In this document: positions 50,959-60,815 of the stretch, piece by piece
Position numbering within the stretch: the first letter of the stretch is position 1
Layout: each line of letters opens with the position of its first letter
Source: Flavobacterium amniphilum
Lineage (GTDB): Bacteria > Bacteroidota > Bacteroidia > Flavobacteriales > Flavobacteriaceae
Direction of reading: 5' to 3'
Assembly: GCF_023634845.1 (NCBI RefSeq)
Contig: NZ_JAMLJL010000002.1
Coordinates: 248,001 to 312,000 of the forward strand
DNA: 64,000 bases
Translations under genes and position numbers: made by a program
The notes under the pieces: generated by a model
The model's database searches: none
The model's input: the letters and a program-made list of their open reading frames with translations, nothing else
What the model was told of the DNA's origin: nothing

Positions 50959-53622
50959 TTGCGTACAAACTTATTTCATATCGTTTTATTACCAATTTTA
51001 TTAACTCTTTGCAGTTTAAAATCCCATTCGCAGGAATTGCCGAAAACAACTTCTTCGTTACCTATTGAAAAACAAAAAGATAGCCTGAATATCGGAATCA
51101 AAAACATCGCAAAAAGCCAAGATACCATCAAGAAAGATTCTGTAAGAAAAAAGAAACCTTTACTGGACGGAAAAATTAGATATAAAGCAAAGAAGTACGC
51201 TAAAATAAATCAAAAAAAGAAAGAGATCACGCTATTTGATGAAGCAGAAGTCTACTATAAAGACATTGAATTAAAATCCGGAATTATTGTCATTAACTAC
51301 GAAAAGAATGAAGTTTATGCCGGAAAAATAAACGATTCGACCGGTGCACCCATCCAATATCCTTATTTTAAACAAGGACAAAATGTCGTTGAACCTGATT
51401 CTATCCGTTTTAATTTCAAAACCAAAAAGGCCTTAATCTGGAATTCAAGAACCGACCAGGGAGAGTTTAAAGTGAAAGGTGAAATTACAAAAAGAGAGAA
51501 CGATTCAGTGTACTTCATCAAAAATGCCCGTTTTACTACTTCTAAAAATCTGGATGATCCTGAGTATTATTTTATATCCAACAAAATAAAATTTGTTCCG
51601 AAGAAAAAAGTGGTTGCTGGCGTAACCTTTTTAACTATTGCAGATGTTCCAACCCCAATTGGTGTTCCATTTGCGTTTTTCCCGATGACCGAAGAAAGTA
51701 CTTCCGGAATCATAATTCCAACCTTCGGGCAAACCAATCAACAAGGCTATTTTTTACAAAACGGTGGTTATTATTTTGCGATCAGTAAAAAACTGGATTT
51801 AGCCTTATTGGGAGATTATTACACCAACGGTAGTTATGCTTTCAGAGCTGAAAGTAACTACGCTAAAAGATACCGTTACAGAGGAAATTTCAATTTTAGA
51901 TTTGAAAACCAGATAACCGGGGAAAGAGGTTTACCTGGATATGTAAAAACAAATCTTTACAACCTTCAGTGGAGTCACTCTCCCGATGCAAAAGCAACAC
52001 CTAATTCGAGGTTTTCTGCATCTGTCAATTTAGGTAGCCAGAAGTATTACCAAACTTCATTCAACCAAGTCAATAATGCGAATTTCCTGAATAACACATT
52101 AAGTTCTTCCGTTTCATATTCGAAAACTTTTAATGTGATACCACAGGTTAATGTATCATTGACAGCAACACATTCACAAAATACTAATACAGGTGTCATT
52201 AATATGACATTGCCAACATTTCAGGCGAATGTTGACCGTGTCTTTCCTTTTGCCGGTAAATCGCAATCAAAAAAGGGAATCATCAAAAACTTCAACTTCA
52301 ACTATAGCGTGAGAGGTGAAAACAGAATTACAACTGTCGATTCATTGTTTTTCAAATCAGAAATGTTCAGAGATGCCAAAAACGGTTTACAGCACACTAT
52401 TCCTTTAAGTACAAATTTTAAAGTTTTTAAATACATCAATGTATCTGCCAGTTCAAGTTACCTGGAAACCTGGTATACCAAAACAATTGAAAAAAAATTC
52501 AACACTACCGAAAACGAAGTTGAAGACATTGAAAAAAAGGGATTTGCAGCTTTTAGAACCTACAACTTCTCAACAAGTTTAGGTACAACAATTTACGGAA
52601 CATTTAAATTTAATGAAAAAAGAAAATTACAAGCTATAAGACACACAATCAGTCCGAACATATCCTACAGTTATACACCTTCCTTTGACCGTTACTATGA
52701 CAATTATATTGTTGACGCAGCAGGAAACATCAAACGCTATAATAAATTTGAAAACGGAATTTTCGGCGGACCGTCTAATAGTATGAGTAATGTAATTGGT
52801 ATCTCGGTTAACAATACTTTTGAGGCTAAAGTAAGAGATAAAGATTCAACCAAAGTTGAACCTAAAAAAATATACTTACTCAAAAATTTAAATTTTGATG
52901 TGAATTATGATATAAATGCCGCTAAAAACAAATGGTCAGACCTTAATGTAAAAAGCGGAATCGATTTATTTGAAAATAAAATGAATATGAATTTTGGCGC
53001 TTCGTTTAATCCGTATGCCATCAATTCGAATGGTGACCTGACAGATATTTTCAATATTGACAACAATGGTAGTTTGTTTCGTATGACGAGAGCCTATTTC
53101 AATATGAATTACTCGCTGACCAACAGAAACCAGAAAGTAAAAGACAACAACTTTAACAACCAAGGCTTAAGGAATGGCGGACGTGCCGATAATTTATTTG
53201 GAACCACAACCGATTTCAGTGACCGCAGGGACAGTCAATTCGATGATGAAGAAAAAGAAGATAAATTTGATGGCTTTTACAATGCCAAATTGCCATGGGA
53301 TTTACGTTTAGCCTATTCCCTGACTTATTCCAACGGTAAACGTGAAAATAAAATTACCCAGAGCTCATTAATGTTTTCCGGTGATATTGATATTACTCCG
53401 AAATGGAAAGCAGGCGTTTCATCGGGTTATGATTTTGTTCAAAAAGGAGTTACTTACACACAATTGCGATTTGAAAGAGATTTATTGAGCTGGCGTATGG
53501 ATTTTAACTGGAATCCTTTCGGCGAAAGAGCTTCATGGTATTTCTTCATCGGAATCAGTTCTTCTGTATTAAGTGATATCAAATGGGATAAACGTAGCTT
53601 ACCGGACAGAAGACTTAATTAA
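50959..53622 (+). CDS. lptD: LPS-assembly protein LptD
   Basis: About 887 residues from TTG 50959, which gives a clean signal peptide ending CSLKSHSQ. An OstA-like beta-jellyroll N-domain follows (about 75-240: KYAKINQKKKEITLFDEAEV), then the LptD barrel. The C-terminal end has SWRMDFNWNPFGERASWYFF and ends with outer-membrane-strand character. LptD with LptE inserts LPS into the outer leaflet. The longest frame starts at TTG 50908, but the promoter there argues for the shorter form. It is divergent from the amidase and followed by ridA. Confidence 0.88.
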   Translation: MRTNLFHIVLLPILLTLCSLKSHSQELPKTTSSLPIEKQKDSLNIGIKNIAKSQDTIKKDSVRKKKPLLDGKIRYKAKKYAKINQKKKEITLFDEAEVYYKDIELKSGIIVINYEKNEVYAGKINDSTGAPIQYPYFKQGQNVVEPDSIRFNFKTKKALIWNSRTDQGEFKVKGEITKRENDSVYFIKNARFTTSKNLDDPEYYFISNKIKFVPKKKVVAGVTFLTIADVPTPIGVPFAFFPMTEESTSGIIIPTFGQTNQQGYFLQNGGYYFAISKKLDLALLGDYYTNGSYAFRAESNYAKRYRYRGNFNFRFENQITGERGLPGYVKTNLYNLQWSHSPDAKATPNSRFSASVNLGSQKYYQTSFNQVNNANFLNNTLSSSVSYSKTFNVIPQVNVSLTATHSQNTNTGVINMTLPTFQANVDRVFPFAGKSQSKKGIIKNFNFNYSVRGENRITTVDSLFFKSEMFRDAKNGLQHTIPLSTNFKVFKYINVSASSSYLETWYTKTIEKKFNTTENEVEDIEKKGFAAFRTYNFSTSLGTTIYGTFKFNEKRKLQAIRHTISPNISYSYTPSFDRYYDNYIVDAAGNIKRYNKFENGIFGGPSNSMSNVIGISVNNTFEAKVRDKDSTKVEPKKIYLLKNLNFDVNYDINAAKNKWSDLNVKSGIDLFENKMNMNFGASFNPYAINSNGDLTDIFNIDNNGSLFRMTRAYFNMNYSLTNRNQKVKDNNFNNQGLRNGGRADNLFGTTTDFSDRRDSQFDDEEKEDKFDGFYNAKLPWDLRLAYSLTYSNGKRENKITQSSLMFSGDIDITPKWKAGVSSGYDFVQKGVTYTQLRFERDLLSWRMDFNWNPFGERASWYFFIGISSSVLSDIKWDKRSLPDRRLN

Positions 53623-53659
53623 TATACAAAACACAACTTAAAATTAAAATTCAATACTA

Positions 53660-54043
53660 ATGAGCAAAAAAATAATCTTCACAGAAAAAGCACCAGCACC
53701 AATTGGCCCATATAATCAAGCTGTTTTAGCCAATAATACACTTTATATATCAGGACAAGTTGCTTTTGTACCCGGAACCGATAAATTGATATTAGATTCT
53801 ATTGAAGAAGAAACAGAACAAGTAATGCAGAATTTAAAAGCCGTTTTAGAAGCTGCTGATATGACTTTTGAAAATGTAGTAAAATCGACAATCTTCATTA
53901 TGAATATGGGTGATTTTGCAAGAATCAATGCTGTTTACGGAAAATATTTTGATGAATCAACTGCTCCGGCACGCGAAACAGTTCAGGTAGCTACATTGCC
54001 AAAAAATGTAAACATTGAAATTTCAATGATTGCAATTAAATAG
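53660..54043 (+). CDS. ridA: RidA-family enamine/imine deaminase
   Basis: 127 residues, full-length RidA: APAPIGPYNQAVLANNTLYI, SGQVAFVPGT and ARETVQVATLPKNVNIEISM with the conserved Arg near 106. It hydrolyses reactive enamines released by PLP enzymes. It has its own terminator. Confidence 0.95.
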   Translation: MSKKIIFTEKAPAPIGPYNQAVLANNTLYISGQVAFVPGTDKLILDSIEEETEQVMQNLKAVLEAADMTFENVVKSTIFIMNMGDFARINAVYGKYFDESTAPARETVQVATLPKNVNIEISMIAIK

Positions 54044-54051
54044 TTTAAAAA

Positions 54052-54091
54052 AAACATCCTAAATAACCATTTTCGATTATTTAGGATGTTT
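54052..54091. terminator. Terminator after ridA
   Basis: A perfect 15-bp stem (AAACATCCTAAATAA/TTATTTAGGATGTTT) with a 10-nt loop lies 8 nt past the ridA stop and between convergent genes. Confidence 0.85.
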
Positions 54092-54119
54092 AAAATTAAG
54101 AATTACTCAAAACAAGCAA

Positions 54120-55868
54120 TTAGTATATTGGTTCGATTTCAAATCTGAACTCTACTCTACTGGCATCATGTCTACATACTAGGCTTATCTCTTCATTACC
54201 TGACAATTCACTCACCTTTTTAGACCAAAAGTTTTCTGCAAAAAGATCATCTGCACTGGTGCTGTCATACTCTCTGACATCCACGCGGATTGCAATTTTT
54301 GCATCAGGGTCATCTGCAGGAATATCAAAATCAACAGACCTATTTACATTCCATGATTCGCTTTGACTCAATTCAAGTGGGTTGTCTTCATTACCTACTG
54401 TAAACGTCCACGGTGCAGGGGTAATTTTCTGAATACTGTCCGGAAGTGCATCCCAATTTGCCAATCCCTTATTTTTCTTATCCACATCCAAAATTGATTT
54501 TCCATTTCCAAAAGCTCTTATCCTTGCCACAGCTTTAATTTCAGATGCATTTCCTGAATCATCATTCACTGCATTTCTGACGTTTTTCCAAATAACTCTA
54601 TATCGTGTAGCTCTTGGTGAACATTCTCTTGAAGTATAGTTTGTTATAACTCTTGTCCCAACAATCGCCTGATCTAATGTCGCAAGTGTGTATCCAATTT
54701 TAACTTCATCATTTTTATCACTCAAGAGATCATCAACCCTTTTTTGGAATGTTTTAAATGAACTGGCATTTAATAGCGGAGCAACTTTTTCTGTCTTTCC
54801 ACCGGCACATGCAATACTTACACTGGCTCTTTTCATTATTTCTTTTTGGTTCTCGTTCAAGTCTAATTCACCATTAACAAATCCGAATTTAGCATACATA
54901 TTAACATCAATTCCGTGCTCTTCAAAAGAATAATCTGATTCGTATATTATATACAAAATACGGCCATAAGATACGCTGTCAACATACACCCAGTTTGGAT
55001 CAACATCTTTGTCATCAATAGCCTGAGAGTTATTTGATTCGCTTTTCAGATGAAAAAAGTGATTAGGCTCATTCACATCGCTATCCACATGGATAGTGTA
55101 ATAAATCTGATACACTTCGACTACATACTTATTGGATTTTTCATTGCTCTTATAAGTAAAATCATGACTTCCGCCAAAACCCAAATAATTACCGCTTCCG
55201 GATGTACGTACAAAAAGCTCTTGTTCGGAATTCATTTTGAATTTTGCGCCATTAGTTATTCCGCCTGCATGCACTCCTGAAGAACGAAGTTTATGAACAG
55301 CTTCTTCTATGTTGCTGGACGAAGGAGAATTAACCATTACCTTTGTCAAATTTGTCCCTTCGCTGGAAATAGTGAGTGCTTTTCTCGCAAAAGGAACTGT
55401 GTTGTACTGACCGTTAGCGATATTTTTAATATCATAAACACCTCCCACAAATATTTTATGGAACTGCGGGTTTAACAAAAGTCCATTAAAGTTTACATCT
55501 GCAGCTTTTACTTCCTTAACACTGCAAGTCCAGTTTCCTTGATTATCATCTTTTGAGGTTACTGATTGCGATGTTGGCAATTTTTCCAAATCTGCCCTTC
55601 TGCCAAAATCCAAATCAACTTTTCCGGATTTCAAATTATGTGTAGCACTATAAATTGAACTTTTTTTACCGATTTTAAAATTGAATTTTGCCGGTTTATG
55701 GGTCAGTCTTCTAATTCCAAGCCTGGTCATTATCCCAGGTTTCAGTTCAAATGAATTTTTCGGGTCGGTTTCACTTCCGGATTCATTTTTTTTAAGCTTT
55801 AGTTTAGGCTTATCCGTCTCTTTTATTGTTGCTGGTTTCTTAGCTACAACTTTTAATAATTTTCCCAT
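54120..55868 (-). CDS. Cholesterol-dependent-cytolysin-like (MACPF/CDC) protein without signal peptide
   Basis: 582 residues. The middle matches thiol-activated cytolysins: PSSSNIEEAVHKLRSSG (about 182-198), VEVYQIYYTIHVDSD (about 250-264), NWVYVDSVSYGRILYIIYES (about 292-311, the hallmark YGR strand), then SVSIACAGGKTEK (near 350) and KIGYTLATLDQAIVGTRVIT (near 390). The C-terminal 160 residues lack the Trp-rich undecapeptide of cholesterol-binding CDCs and look like another beta domain. The N-terminus is lysine-rich and not a secretion signal. CDC-like pore formers occur in Bacteroidota, sometimes as two-component pairs. No partner gene is adjacent. The gene is flanked by terminators and stands alone. 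Confidence 0.85.
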   Translation of the reverse strand: MGKLLKVVAKKPATIKETDKPKLKLKKNESGSETDPKNSFELKPGIMTRLGIRRLTHKPAKFNFKIGKKSSIYSATHNLKSGKVDLDFGRRADLEKLPTSQSVTSKDDNQGNWTCSVKEVKAADVNFNGLLLNPQFHKIFVGGVYDIKNIANGQYNTVPFARKALTISSEGTNLTKVMVNSPSSSNIEEAVHKLRSSGVHAGGITNGAKFKMNSEQELFVRTSGSGNYLGFGGSHDFTYKSNEKSNKYVVEVYQIYYTIHVDSDVNEPNHFFHLKSESNNSQAIDDKDVDPNWVYVDSVSYGRILYIIYESDYSFEEHGIDVNMYAKFGFVNGELDLNENQKEIMKRASVSIACAGGKTEKVAPLLNASSFKTFQKRVDDLLSDKNDEVKIGYTLATLDQAIVGTRVITNYTSRECSPRATRYRVIWKNVRNAVNDDSGNASEIKAVARIRAFGNGKSILDVDKKNKGLANWDALPDSIQKITPAPWTFTVGNEDNPLELSQSESWNVNRSVDFDIPADDPDAKIAIRVDVREYDSTSADDLFAENFWSKKVSELSGNEEISLVCRHDASRVEFRFEIEPIY

Positions 55869-56005
55869 AATCTTCTTTTTTTAGTTAATAATTAATTTGA
55901 TTATGTTCAAAATTATTCCATATAACTAAATGATTATCAAGGGATTTAATGGTATTTCAATAAGTATTTTCCCTATTAAAAAAAAAGATTTAAGCGGCAA
56001 TAAAA

Positions 56006-56032
56006 AAGGGTTGCCTAATTAAGACAACCCTT
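56006..56032 (-). terminator. Terminator of dnaK
   Basis: Arms AAGGGTTG/CAACCCTT, extended by CT/AG across one mismatch, lie 20 nt past the dnaK stop with T's on the minus strand. Confidence 0.85.
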
Positions 56033-56051
56033 ATATAAAAATAGTAAACTA

Positions 56052-57941
56052 TTATTTTACTTCTTCAAACTCTACATCCTGAACGTTATCACCTTCATTT
56101 TGAGCTTGTGGCTCACCCTGAGGTTGTCCTTGAGCATCAGCTTGTGCTTTATACATTTCTTCAGAAGCATTTTTCCAAGCTTCATTGATTTTATCCAAAG
56201 CCGGTGTAATTGCAGAAATTTCTTTCGTTTCGTAAGCTGCTTTCAATTCGTTCAAAGCTGCTTCGATTGCTGATTTATTACCTTCTGATAATTTATCACC
56301 AAACTCATTCAATTGCTTTTCAGTTTGGAAAATCATTCCGTCAGCTTCATTTAATTTGTCTGCTTTCTCTTTAGCGATTTTATCCGCTTCAGCATTCAAT
56401 TCAGCTTCTTTTTTCATTTTTTCGATTTCTTCCGGAGTCAATCCTGAAGAAGCTTCGATACGGATATCATGTGATTTACCGGTTCCTTTATCTACAGCAG
56501 TTACATGGATCAATCCGTTAGCATCGATATCAAAAATAACTTCGATTTGAGGAACTCCTCTTGGTGCTGGCGGAATTCCGTCTAAGTGGAAACGACCGAT
56601 TGTTTTATTGTCACCTGCCATTGGACGCTCACCTTGTAATACGTGAATTTCCACTGATGGCTGGTTATCTACTGCTGTAGAGAAAACCTGTGATTTTTTT
56701 GTTGGGATAGTCGTGTTAGACTCGATTAATTTAGTCATTACACTTCCCATAGTTTCAATACCTAATGAAAGTGGTGTAACATCTAATAACAATACGTCTT
56801 TCACATCTCCTGTTAAAACTCCTCCTTGAATTGCAGCTCCAATTGCCACTACTTCATCAGGATTAACTCCTTTTGATGGTTTTTTACCAAAGAATTTTTC
56901 AACTTGCTCCTGGATTACAGGAATACGTGTAGAACCTCCAACAAGGATTACTTCATCAATTTCAGAAGTTGACAAACCTGCATCTTTTAATGCTTTTGCA
57001 ACCGGTTCCATTGAACGTTTTACTAATGTATCTGCTAATTGCTCAAATTTAGCACGTGTTAACGTTTGTACCAAGTGTTTTGGTCCTGAAGCTGTAGCTG
57101 TAACGTATGGTAAATTGATTTCTGTTTGTGCAGAAGCCGATAACTCAATTTTAGCTTTTTCAGCAGCTTCTTTCAAACGTTGTAATGCCATTGGATCCTG
57201 GCGTAAATCAACACCTTCGGCAGCTTTAAAATCATCAGCTAACCAATCAATGATTACTTGGTCAAAATCGTCACCACCTAAGTGAGTATCACCGTTTGTT
57301 GACAATACTTCGAATACACCGTCACCTAATTCCAAGATTGAGATATCGAAAGTACCACCTCCTAAATCGTAAACTGCAATTTTCTTGTCATGTGCCGCTT
57401 TATCTAATCCGTAAGCCAATGCAGCTGCAGTAGGCTCGTTGATGATACGCATAACTTTTAAACCTGCAATTTCACCAGCTTCTTTAGTAGCCTGACGTTG
57501 CGCATCGTTAAAATATGCAGGAACAGTAATAACTGCTTCCGTTACGGCATGCCCAAGATAATCCTCAGCCGTTTTCTTCATTTTTTGAAGTGTCATTGCT
57601 GATAATTCCTGCGGCGTGTACAATCTTCCGTCGATATCAACACGTGGTGTATCGTTGTCACCTTTAACAACTTTGTAAGCCACTGTTGAAGCTTCTTTTG
57701 CGCTTTCTGTGTATTTGTTACCCATAAAACGTTTGATAGAAGCAATAGTTTTAGTAGGGTTAGTTACTGCCTGACGTTTAGCCGGGTCACCTACTTTAAT
57801 TTCACCACCTTCAACAAATGCGATAACGGATGGTGTGGTTCTTTTTCCTTCTGCATTAGCGATTACTACAGGCTCTCCACCTTCCATAACCGAAACACAA
57901 GAGTTGGTCGTACCTAAATCGATTCCAATAATTTTGCTCAT
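56052..57941 (-). CDS. dnaK: Chaperone DnaK (Hsp70)
   Basis: 629 residues from ATG 57941 ([20 protein letters not shown]), preceded by AAAGGAGAA. Hsp70 signatures are present: [24 protein letters not shown] and [14 protein letters not shown]. The substrate domain and an acidic/Gln-rich tail ending [10 protein letters not shown] complete it. It refolds proteins with DnaJ and GrpE, which are not in the window. The open frame extends to 58037, but that extension has no family match and contains the leader. A sigma-54-like promoter lies upstream. Confidence 0.97.
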   Translation of the reverse strand: MSKIIGIDLGTTNSCVSVMEGGEPVVIANAEGKRTTPSVIAFVEGGEIKVGDPAKRQAVTNPTKTIASIKRFMGNKYTESAKEASTVAYKVVKGDNDTPRVDIDGRLYTPQELSAMTLQKMKKTAEDYLGHAVTEAVITVPAYFNDAQRQATKEAGEIAGLKVMRIINEPTAAALAYGLDKAAHDKKIAVYDLGGGTFDISILELGDGVFEVLSTNGDTHLGGDDFDQVIIDWLADDFKAAEGVDLRQDPMALQRLKEAAEKAKIELSASAQTEINLPYVTATASGPKHLVQTLTRAKFEQLADTLVKRSMEPVAKALKDAGLSTSEIDEVILVGGSTRIPVIQEQVEKFFGKKPSKGVNPDEVVAIGAAIQGGVLTGDVKDVLLLDVTPLSLGIETMGSVMTKLIESNTTIPTKKSQVFSTAVDNQPSVEIHVLQGERPMAGDNKTIGRFHLDGIPPAPRGVPQIEVIFDIDANGLIHVTAVDKGTGKSHDIRIEASSGLTPEEIEKMKKEAELNAEADKIAKEKADKLNEADGMIFQTEKQLNEFGDKLSEGNKSAIEAALNELKAAYETKEISAITPALDKINEAWKNASEEMYKAQADAQGQPQGEPQAQNEGDNVQDVEFEEVK

Positions 57942-58020
57942 AATATAATTCTCCTTTATTTTAATTCTGTTTGATTGCTCCTCTATGAGTGAGCAGTGTT
58001 CTTCACACGGATTGCAAAAA

Positions 58021-58037
58021 AGCAAGGATTGTGCCAA
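58021..58037 (-). promoter_or_regulatory. Sigma-54-type (-24/-12) promoter upstream of dnaK
   Basis: The minus strand reads TTGGCACAATCCTTGCT, which fits the RpoN consensus TTGGCACRNNNNTTGCW at every defined position and spacing. It predicts a start near 58010, about 70 nt before the dnaK ATG. RpoN dependence is inferred from sequence only. Confidence 0.65.
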
Positions 58038-58142
58038 CTCTAAATTTTATCAAAATTGTCAGTTTATGACAAAAACAATATGACAAAATGACAACCTTCT
58101 GTTTTATCAATTAAATTTAACTTTGTAAAAACCAAAATTGTC

Positions 58143-58751
58143 ATGAAAAAGATTTTACTCTTATTTATTTTCTTTTGCTTTTTATCTGTACACAGCCAAC
58201 AAAATGAACTGGCAATTCAAAAATTATTATCCGAAGAAATAAAAGGTCTTATCGGGGATGAACACGGTGTTCATTATATGTACAGAAATAAAATGGTTCC
58301 AGAAGAAAAAGTAAAACAAGAACTAGAGCATATCAAAAGTATTAGCCTTTTGGATTTAAAAAAATATAAAGTTGATACCATACAAAAAGGTAACCATATT
58401 GTAAAAATCATTAAAGCTATAGGTAAAAACACTAATGTAGAAAAGTTAATCGAAATAAAATCAGTTTATACCACTTTCAATAATAAATCGCAATTTTATA
58501 ATTTTAACTATTACATTGTTTCAAAAAGTAAACCAAGCCACATTAGTCTTTCATTTAATGAAAATGGTATCTATTCTTATACAGTAAACGGAAAAGAAAT
58601 TTCAACATCCAGAGAAATGATAATTGTCTATGACGATAATATATCAGAAATAGATACATCCGAAAAGAAAATGATTTACAGCGAAGCAAACAAAACTCAT
58701 GATGTGTTTTTATCTGAAATCGAAGCCCTGACCCAACAATACTTTCGGTGA
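58143..58751 (+). CDS. Hypothetical secreted protein
   Basis: 202 residues with a signal peptide (MKKILLLFIFFCFLSVHSQQ). The remainder is Lys/Ile-rich with mixed secondary structure and no motif I can name (contains HGVHYMYRNKMVPEEKVKQE). Single gene, AT-rich, divergent from dnaK. Probably periplasmic. Confidence 0.65.
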   Translation: MKKILLLFIFFCFLSVHSQQNELAIQKLLSEEIKGLIGDEHGVHYMYRNKMVPEEKVKQELEHIKSISLLDLKKYKVDTIQKGNHIVKIIKAIGKNTNVEKLIEIKSVYTTFNNKSQFYNFNYYIVSKSKPSHISLSFNENGIYSYTVNGKEISTSREMIIVYDDNISEIDTSEKKMIYSEANKTHDVFLSEIEALTQQYFR

Positions 58752-58757
58752 TAAATA

Positions 58758-58785
58758 AAAAAAGCTGCCTAAAAAGACAGCCTTT
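58758..58785. terminator. Terminator between convergent genes
   Basis: A 7-bp stem (GCTGCCT/AGACAGC with one G-U pair on the minus strand) has flanking A and T runs. It mainly serves the metalloprotease gene on the minus strand. Confidence 0.6.
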
Positions 58786-58808
58786 AAATTCAAAGAAAAA
58801 ATTACAAT

Positions 58809-59717
58809 TTACTGTAAGTTGAAGTATTCCTCATCTGACATTTGACCAGATTGGATTCTTCTCAATTCATCCATGTGTAACATGATATATTCGTGTGTTT
58901 CTTCAGAAATATCAGCTGGTTTAGACAATCTGTAAGTTCCGTTCAATACACCTGTATAGTAGTAGAAGAAATTGTAATCAAACTGCGTTGCTGATAATTT
59001 AGCATTTGCAGGATCAGCCAATAAGAATCCTAAACGAACAGCTGAACGACGCTGAGGAGGTGTTCCGTGGTGACCTGAACTTGTAGTTTGGTAATCCCCG
59101 ATAGCATACGCAAACTCATAACCAGTTGCAATAGAAGCGAAAGTAGATTTTCCGTATCCTCTTCTTAAATAGTAACCTGCCATACCGTCTGCTTCAAGTT
59201 CATTAGGTCTTGCAGTACTTTCAGTTCTTGAAGGCAATCCGTAAGCATACTGTAACTGGTGTCCGTACTCATGTGCAAGGATCATAACGTTAATAAGGTT
59301 TGAAGCATCTTTTGATTTAGCATCTCTAAAAATACCTTCACCATAATAAATTTTTCCGGTACTGTACGAAATAGCATTGTAAGTCGAGCTCCAGTTAGTC
59401 CCGTTTTGAACGAAACGGAAAGTTGGTGCTGCAACTGAGCTTCCTCTCCAGAATGTTTTAATAGCTGTGTTCTGGTTAGTCATCAAAGTCACATCAGAAG
59501 ATGTACCTGCTCCTGCAGAAAGCGTTGTAGACAAAACTGCAGAAGATGGCCAATACGCATCAACATAGCTACATTCGTTTTCAATTCCTTTTGGTTGGTC
59601 AATAATTGTTGGTGTTAAAGATTGCTCATCCTGAGCTGCGTCATCTTTAGTACACGCAAAAAAAGTGGTTAGTGCAGCTGCACTGAAAAACAATAAAGTT
59701 TTTTGGTTGGTTTTCAT
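58809..59717 (-). CDS. Zinc metalloprotease lipoprotein (HExxH)
   Basis: 302 residues with a lipoprotein signal (AALTTFFAC, Cys22). The zinc motif HEYGHQLQYAYG is near 148-152, followed by a Glu in RPNELEADGMAGYYLRRGYG that looks like the third ligand (about 174). A helical C-terminus contains HGTPPQRRSAVRLGF. It resembles predicted neutral zinc metallopeptidases. The enzyme probably acts at the cell surface or in the periplasm. Its natural substrate is unknown. Confidence 0.88.
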   Translation of the reverse strand: MKTNQKTLLFFSAAALTTFFACTKDDAAQDEQSLTPTIIDQPKGIENECSYVDAYWPSSAVLSTTLSAGAGTSSDVTLMTNQNTAIKTFWRGSSVAAPTFRFVQNGTNWSSTYNAISYSTGKIYYGEGIFRDAKSKDASNLINVMILAHEYGHQLQYAYGLPSRTESTARPNELEADGMAGYYLRRGYGKSTFASIATGYEFAYAIGDYQTTSSGHHGTPPQRRSAVRLGFLLADPANAKLSATQFDYNFFYYYTGVLNGTYRLSKPADISEETHEYIMLHMDELRRIQSGQMSDEEYFNLQ

Positions 59718-59911
59718 AATTATTTGGTTTTTAATTCATTGGAAGCAAATATATAAACTCAAGCCAATAAATTTTAACAAAATTTAACTTACCAAAGCCA
59801 AAAAATCACAAAAGTGTATTTTGTCGATAATTTCAAACATTTCATCGATTAAAATTTTCAACAAAAAACATTTTTTAACAAAAAAATAATGAAAAAATAA
59901 AATTATAACAT

Positions 59912-60814
59912 CTATTTTAAAATATTCTCATTTTTCCTCTTAAACAATACACTTTCATTGAAAACCACAATTGAAAGTAATATAAGAGAGTATGCAATCA
60001 TTTGAGAAGTATTGATTTCTTCCTTGAAATAATAAATTGCCAAGATGAAATTTATTAACGGATTCGTATACATTAAAATTCCTACTGTTGAAGAATTCAT
60101 CCCTTTTAAGGCATATAAATTAAGGAAGAGTGGAATTATAGTGAATAAAATAACAATCAAGGTCATGAGAATATAAAACAATGAAGCTGTTGGCGTAACT
60201 CCTTTGTATGTTGGAAAAAACGGCAATAAAACAGAAGAAGCGATAACCATTTGAACAGTAAGAACAACAAAACGGTCAAACTGATTATTCTTACGCTGAC
60301 TGATAAGGTACAATGCAAAAGTTGAAGCAATAATAAGACTGTAAGCCAGATCTTCTATATGGCCATACGACAAAATACCGCAACTCACGATACACAATAG
60401 TACCGAAAACCATTGCCACTTACTTAAGGTTTCCTTTAGTATAAAAAATGCCAGAATAGTTGTTATGATAGGACAAATTAAATATGCAAATGAAGCCGAT
60501 TGCAGGCTGACATGATTCACCGCGTACATAAACAGAAACCAATTGAATGTCAACAAGAATCCTCCTAAAACGGTTAAAACAAGTGTTTTTCGTTTTTCTT
60601 TTGCTTCAAAAGATTTAAAAACCTGAAAGTCTTTTTTTAATTTATCTCTTCTGAAAAACAAATTGATGATCAACAATAATGTTGTAGCATAAAAAACCCT
60701 GTAAAACAAAATATCCAGTGAAGGATAATCATGAAGTGGTTTTAGGGCAAGACTAAAAAAACCCCAGATAAAAAAAGCAGTTAAGGCTGAGAAAAAATAT
60801 TTATTAAGTTGCAT
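59912..60814 (-). CDS. EamA-family transporter (RarD-like)
   Basis: 300 residues with ten membrane helices in two EamA halves. Features typical of RarD are the opening SALTAFFIWGFFSLALKPLH, then NWFLFMYAVNHVSLQSASFA and PLFLNLYALKGMNSSTVGIL. Substrate unknown. It lies 1 nt after the propeller-protein gene in the same orientation, so cotranscribed. Confidence 0.88.
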   Translation of the reverse strand: MQLNKYFFSALTAFFIWGFFSLALKPLHDYPSLDILFYRVFYATTLLLIINLFFRRDKLKKDFQVFKSFEAKEKRKTLVLTVLGGFLLTFNWFLFMYAVNHVSLQSASFAYLICPIITTILAFFILKETLSKWQWFSVLLCIVSCGILSYGHIEDLAYSLIIASTFALYLISQRKNNQFDRFVVLTVQMVIASSVLLPFFPTYKGVTPTASLFYILMTLIVILFTIIPLFLNLYALKGMNSSTVGILMYTNPLINFILAIYYFKEEINTSQMIAYSLILLSIVVFNESVLFKRKNENILK

Positions 60815-60815
60815 T

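Noticed and set aside
57942..58037. N-terminally extended DnaK starting at 58037
   Set aside because: The 32-residue extension contains the promoter and leader. The Shine-Dalgarno-like AAAGGAGAA and family start are at 57941.
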